A stretch of 27,260 nt of DNA. Source: Treponema_I sp045631425. Its GTDB lineage: Bacteria; Spirochaetota; Spirochaetia; Treponematales; Treponemataceae. How positions within the stretch are numbered: the stretch's first letter is position 1; each line of letters opens with the position of its first letter. The DNA lies in the NCBI GenBank assembly GCA_045631425.1, contig JAZQUR010000101.1, positions 1 through 27,260 of the forward strand. Direction: 5' to 3'. Shown in pieces: positions 24,206 to 27,260 of the stretch. The notes under the pieces were generated by a model, which saw only the letters and a list, made by a program, of their open reading frames with translations, did no database searches and was not told the origin of the DNA. Position numbers and translations under genes: made by a program.

Positions 24206-25602
24206 AAAGATTTTCTAAACAATTAGATAATACTGATAATGTTGTTTTTACTGTTATGGGACAAGCGTTTCTATTTAGTGCAAAGACTCTTACTTATTTT
24301 CCCCTTACAGAATGCGCAAAAGATTTGCTTTTAACTTCGGATTGGGAAAAACTTTCTGCAAGTGATGTTGTAAAAAATCGATATGATAAAAATGAAATAG
24401 AGAAAACCTGTTTGAAATTAAAGGAATTTACGGAAAATGGAGTAATTTCGCCAGTTACAACACACGAGAAAGGCGAAATCTTTTACAACGATTATTATTT
24501 GAAGTTAGTCCAATCTACCCGTTGTAATTTAAATTGTTCATATTGTTTTGCAAAAAAAGATAAAAGCTACGATATGTCTGTGGAAACTGCGAAAAAAGCA
24601 ATTCTGTTTTTTCTAGATAAATTTGTTCCAGACAATAAACGTCGTTACATAATTGATTTAACAGGTTCAGGTGAGCCTCTTTTACGCCTCGACTTTATTT
24701 TAGAAGTTAATGATTTTGTTCTAAAACTAAAAAAAGAAAGAAATATTAACATTTTTTGCCAGTTAGCAACAAATGGAATGCTTCTAACAAAAGAAGTGAG
24801 TTCATTGTTAAAGAAAAAGTGCATTCTTTTTGGTGTAAGTTTGGATGGAGATAAAGAGATTTCGGAGAAAAATCGAACAGGTTTAAAATATGATGTTGTA
24901 TCAAAGAATATCAGTGATATGGAAAATAAAGATTTCTTTGGTCTTGCAGCAACTTATTCTGGAAACAACTACGATTTTATCAAAATATTCAAATCACTTT
25001 ATGCATTTAATCCAGAAGTTGTGGGAATGAAGCCTGTTAGACTTTTAGAAACAGATGAAAATTCAATAAATGAGTCTAATATTGAAAAAATAAAGGATTC
25101 CTACGAAGACTTTGCAATCTGGATTTTTAATCAACTTGTAGATGGAAACGAAAGTGTGTTTGCTTCTCTGATGAAAAGCGAAGATTATTTTGCACGTTTT
25201 TTAAAAATCACAATCAGACCCATTAGACTTTTTTACAGATGCTCGGCTGGTGTTAGCGCTTTTGCAGTTGATGCCTATGAAAATATAATTATTTGTCCCG
25301 CATTTATTGGAATCCCTGATGGCATTATTGGTAATTTAGATACAGGCATAACTTTGGAAGCAAAAGAGAAGTTAGAAAATCTTTACGCAGATAAAATCAG
25401 TTTTTGCCAAAATTGTTGGGCAAGATATACCTGTAGTGGCGAATGTTTTGCTGTTGGATATGGGCATAGCAAAATTTTTGAAAAACCAAATCCTATAATG
25501 TGCGAACTAAAAAAGCATTTGATTCAACTTTCAATTTATTTTTGGACTCGGTTGCGATTTGAACATAGAGATTTTTACAATAAGGTTTTGGAAAAATATT
25601 AG
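24202..25602 (+). CDS. Radical SAM/SPASM peptide maturase
   Basis: A 466-residue enzyme expected to install a radical-based modification on the Cys/Gly-rich exported proteins. Residues ~10-90 look like a small leader-recognition (PqqD-like) domain. The SAM-binding 4Fe-4S motif is CNLNCSYC (Cys108, Cys112, Cys115), followed by GSGEPLL at 155-161, typical of the barrel. The C-terminal SPASM domain has seven cysteines (347, 365, 402, 405, 411, 415, 434). Its FCQNCWARYTCSGEC block resembles the SCIFF and QhpD thioether-forming maturases, though those usually read CGGGC. Hence Cys thioether formation is the leading inference. It overlaps the TolC-like gene by four bases and is followed 79 bases later by exported protein 2. 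Confidence 0.88.
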   Translation: MKRFSKQLDNTDNVVFTVMGQAFLFSAKTLTYFPLTECAKDLLLTSDWEKLSASDVVKNRYDKNEIEKTCLKLKEFTENGVISPVTTHEKGEIFYNDYYLKLVQSTRCNLNCSYCFAKKDKSYDMSVETAKKAILFFLDKFVPDNKRRYIIDLTGSGEPLLRLDFILEVNDFVLKLKKERNINIFCQLATNGMLLTKEVSSLLKKKCILFGVSLDGDKEISEKNRTGLKYDVVSKNISDMENKDFFGLAATYSGNNYDFIKIFKSLYAFNPEVVGMKPVRLLETDENSINESNIEKIKDSYEDFAIWIFNQLVDGNESVFASLMKSEDYFARFLKITIRPIRLFYRCSAGVSAFAVDAYENIIICPAFIGIPDGIIGNLDTGITLEAKEKLENLYADKISFCQNCWARYTCSGECFAVGYGHSKIFEKPNPIMCELKKHLIQLSIYFWTRLRFEHRDFYNKVLEKY

Positions 25603-25681
25603 GAGAAATATTTAACAAAGTAATCTTTGCATTTTTTTGCATAGAAATATTAAAAGTCAAATAAGAAACAGGAGGAAATTA

Positions 25682-26275
25682 ATGAAGTTTGATTTGACTG
25701 ATTTTTTAGAGCTAGACACAAAAGCGTTGTTAGCTGTAAATGGAGGTGCTTCTTGCAGTGGCGGAAGTTGTAGTTCTGGTGGTAACTATCGAGGAGGAGG
25801 AAGTTGCAGTAGCGGTTCAAGTTACGGTGGAAACTGTGGAGGTGGCAGCTACGGAGGTAGTTGTGGTGGAGGAAATCTATCCAACAAAAATAATGAACTT
25901 AAATATCAAATTCCGTATGATGCAAATGATTACCATTGTGATATAAAAGCATACAATGAGGCTATTGATCATGGTGCAACAAATCCTGGTAATTGGGATG
26001 GCAATTCAAACTCAGTTGATGAAATTTATAATGAAAATTATGAAGGTATGGGAACTAATAGTCCACAAGCAAATACTTCAGGGTATGTTTTCTATGATTT
26101 TAATAATGATGGAAAATTTGATCATATGGAATATTTTGAAGCTGGAAGTGGCTCCTCTTATACTGTATTTCAAAATGATGGTATATCTGATTCTACAGAA
26201 GTAATTTATAATTCAAATGTAGATTGCAACGGAAGTGCAGGTAGTGGAAACGCAATATTTGTTCAAATTTCATAA
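25682..26275 (+). CDS. Double-glycine-leader exported protein 2: Cys/Gly core plus NlpC/CHAP-like domain
   Basis: A 197-residue modular protein. Residues 1-22 match the leader of exported protein 1 except Thr for Ser at position 6. Residues 23-64 are Gly/Ser rich with five cysteines (25, 30, 42, 52, 61) in GGSC/GGNC steps. Residues ~73-197 form a different folded domain: DYHCDIKAYNEAI (Cys86), then GYVFYDFNNDGKFDHMEYF with His148. That layout resembles NlpC/P60 or CHAP cysteine peptidases, where the second motif often reads D-G-x-x-D-H. This is inference from motif shape; peptidoglycan would be the natural target. A start 45 bases upstream in the same frame is rejected because GGAGG sits six bases before this ATG. 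Predicted cleavage is after Gly22. Confidence 0.72.
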   Translation: MKFDLTDFLELDTKALLAVNGGASCSGGSCSSGGNYRGGGSCSSGSSYGGNCGGGSYGGSCGGGNLSNKNNELKYQIPYDANDYHCDIKAYNEAIDHGATNPGNWDGNSNSVDEIYNENYEGMGTNSPQANTSGYVFYDFNNDGKFDHMEYFEAGSGSSYTVFQNDGISDSTEVIYNSNVDCNGSAGSGNAIFVQIS

Positions 26276-26293
26276 GAAATAATATTATAAAAA

Positions 26294-26329
26294 ACAGAAA
26301 GATATGATGTTAGTACCATGTCTTTCTGT
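26294..26329 (+). other. Stem-loop between exported protein 2 and its partner
   Basis: ACAGAAAGATATG (26294-26306) pairs with CATGTCTTTCTGT (26317-26329), a 13-bp stem with one wobble and a ten-base loop. There is no T-tract; the ribosome site of the next gene begins six bases later. It may protect or process the message, or tune translation of the partner gene. Confidence 0.55.
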
Positions 26330-26346
26330 CTAAGAAGGAGAATAAA

Positions 26347-26967
26347 ATGAAAAAGAAGCTAGCAATATTACTAATTTTAGCAATTGGATGTTTTCTTTTT
26401 GCAGAAGAAAAGTATTCAGCAAAAGACCAAGGAACATACATTCCTGTTAAAATGTACGAAGTTGTAAAATCAGCAAAATCTTATGAAGCAGGAATAAAAG
26501 CAACTAATTCCTCTGATTATTACACAGTTTTATGTGTCACAAAAAGTGAAATTTTAACTAATATAAAATTTCACGATGCGCTTAAATTAAATAATAATGA
26601 AATTGATTTTGAATTTAAAACCAAAAAAGGAACTAAAGTTATTATCGATAATAAAACAGGAATAGAATATATAAAAATTTCTAATTCCACAGATTATTAT
26701 TCTGCATATAATGATTTTTTAGAAAAAACTGTTTTAAAAGCCATTGAAAAAATGAATAAAAACTTAATTTTAAAAACATCAAAAATAATATTTAATGGCG
26801 AAGAATGGCAAATCGATAAAGATCAATGGCATTATTCAGAAAACTTACAAATAATCTTATATTCAAAGACTTCGAAATCTTATATTGGTTTTTTTGACTT
26901 TAAAGCATACACCTTAAAAAATGGCGAAAATCTTGTAAAAACTTTAGACTCTGAAATCAAGAAATAA
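26347..26967 (+). CDS. Signal-peptide protein of unknown family, candidate immunity partner
   Basis: A 206-residue protein with a signal peptide (MKKKLAILLILAIGCFLFA, cleavage likely after Ala19; the Cys15 is inside the hydrophobic core and not a convincing lipobox). The mature part is Lys-rich, mixed helix and strand, with no family I recognise. AAGGAG lies six bases before the ATG. It follows exported protein 2 by 71 bases and is not visibly similar to the partner at 18394 beyond its signal peptide, as would be expected if each partner matches a different C-terminal domain. Immunity or accessory function is inferred from this repeated arrangement only. Confidence 0.55.
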   Translation: MKKKLAILLILAIGCFLFAEEKYSAKDQGTYIPVKMYEVVKSAKSYEAGIKATNSSDYYTVLCVTKSEILTNIKFHDALKLNNNEIDFEFKTKKGTKVIIDNKTGIEYIKISNSTDYYSAYNDFLEKTVLKAIEKMNKNLILKTSKIIFNGEEWQIDKDQWHYSENLQIILYSKTSKSYIGFFDFKAYTLKNGENLVKTLDSEIKK

Positions 26968-27028
26968 AAAAGGGTGTGAAGATTAAACAAGAATAATGTT
27001 TTGTCTTTACAAACAAGGAGATTATTTT

Positions 27029-27055
27029 CCCTAGGCTATAAAAAATAGTCTAGGG
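27029..27055 (+). other. Stem-loop before exported protein 3
   Basis: CCCTAGGCTAT (27029-27039) pairs with ATAGTCTAGGG (27045-27055), an 11-bp stem with one G-T pair and a five-base loop. No T-tract follows. It lies 15 bases before the ribosome site of the next gene. Confidence 0.5.
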
Positions 27056-27081
27056 TTACTTAAAAAACTCAGGAGTAATTA

Positions 27082-27260
27082 ATGAAGTTTGATTTGACTG
27101 ATTTTCTAGAGCTAGACACAAAAGCGTTGTTGGCTGTAAATGGAGGTGCTTCTTGCAGTGGCGGAAGTTGTAGTTCTAGTGTAAGTAAGAATACAGGAAG
27201 TTGTGGTAGTTCAGGCAGTAGTTATAGTGGCAGCTGCAGTAGTACAGGTGGAAGTTGTGG
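27082..27260 (+). CDS. Double-glycine-leader exported protein 3, cut by the window end
   Basis: The first 59 codons of a third member. The leader again ends LLAVNGG and has Thr at position 6 like protein 2. The Cys/Gly-rich part that follows has the same residues as protein 1 (cysteines at 25, 30, 41 and 52) for the first 58 positions, then diverges: GGSC here against GGSSYGGSC in protein 1. At base level 110 positions (27145-27254) are identical to 17522-17631, while the leader codons differ in several places. AGGAG six bases before the ATG supports the start. The C-terminal domain is outside the window and cannot be judged. Confidence 0.75.
   Translation, partial: MKFDLTDFLELDTKALLAVNGGASCSGGSCSSSVSKNTGSCGSSGSSYSGSCSSTGGSC

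Noticed and set aside
25637..25681. A 15-residue extension of exported protein 2
   Set aside because: The GGAGG ribosome site lies within it, just before the ATG at 25682, and the other two members start at the equivalent position.
25740..26204. Open frames inside exported protein 2 giving Val/Glu-rich and Ile/Met-rich proteins
   Set aside because: They are shadows of the low-complexity core and AT-rich tail in the wrong frame, with no ribosome sites.
27082..27260. Exported protein 3 as a broken or truncated pseudogene
   Set aside because: The frame is open to the last base; the truncation is due only to the window edge.

Overview
The window looks like the chromosome of a low-GC, diderm, anaerobic spirochaete, most likely a host-associated Treponema. 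This is inferred from the AT-rich composition, short intergenic gaps, a flavin-based electron-bifurcating NfnAB pair, a lipoprotein, a TolC-like outer-membrane protein and the general gene style; no rRNA or tRNA is present to confirm it. All protein calls come from reading motifs, not from database searches.

Positions 1-16,450 are mostly ordinary genome. A three-gene plus-strand operon (GT8 glycosyltransferase, PlsC-like acyltransferase, CrtO-like membrane acyltransferase; 158-2565) looks like an envelope glycolipid module. It converges on nfnAB (2713-5069, minus) across a bidirectional terminator. A uracil-DNA-glycosylase-like protein and a B12-binding radical SAM protein follow (5292-7763, plus). 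Then come a DUF975 membrane protein and an ABC exporter (7807-10470, minus), a cytidylate-kinase-like protein with a BON-like tail (10602-11423), an SGNH-hydrolase lipoprotein (minus), an ArsC/Spx-like protein with an SLC13-type transporter (12389-13910), an Rpn/PD-(D/E)XK nuclease (minus), a GC-rich structured intergenic element (about 14996-15199), and an M29-type aminopeptidase (15236-16372).

Positions 16,489-27,260 hold the striking part: a one-directional locus behind a divergent, membrane-anchored LuxR-type regulator. Two copies of a 12-bp perfect palindrome lie between the regulator and the first structural gene. The locus encodes three proteins (17459, 25682 and 27082, the last cut by the window edge) with an almost identical 22-residue double-glycine leader, then a Gly/Ser/Cys-rich stretch like a RiPP core. 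The two complete ones continue into C-terminal domains with Cys/His arrangements suggestive of papain-like hydrolases. Between them lie a complete export line, namely a peptidase-C39 ABC transporter, an HlyD-type adaptor and a TolC-like outer-membrane protein, plus a radical SAM/SPASM maturase. Each complete exported protein is followed by a gene for a signal-peptide-bearing protein of unknown family (18394 and 26347).

My model (inference) is that the maturase modifies the Cys/Gly-rich segment, probably through thioether links. The C39 ABC exporter then removes the leader after Gly-Gly and passes the protein through HlyD and the TolC-like channel to the outside. The paired signal-peptide proteins would act as periplasmic immunity or accessory proteins. 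Maturation of a RiPP-like segment on a large modular exported protein, with paired partner genes repeated as cassettes, is the feature of the window most likely to be undescribed.
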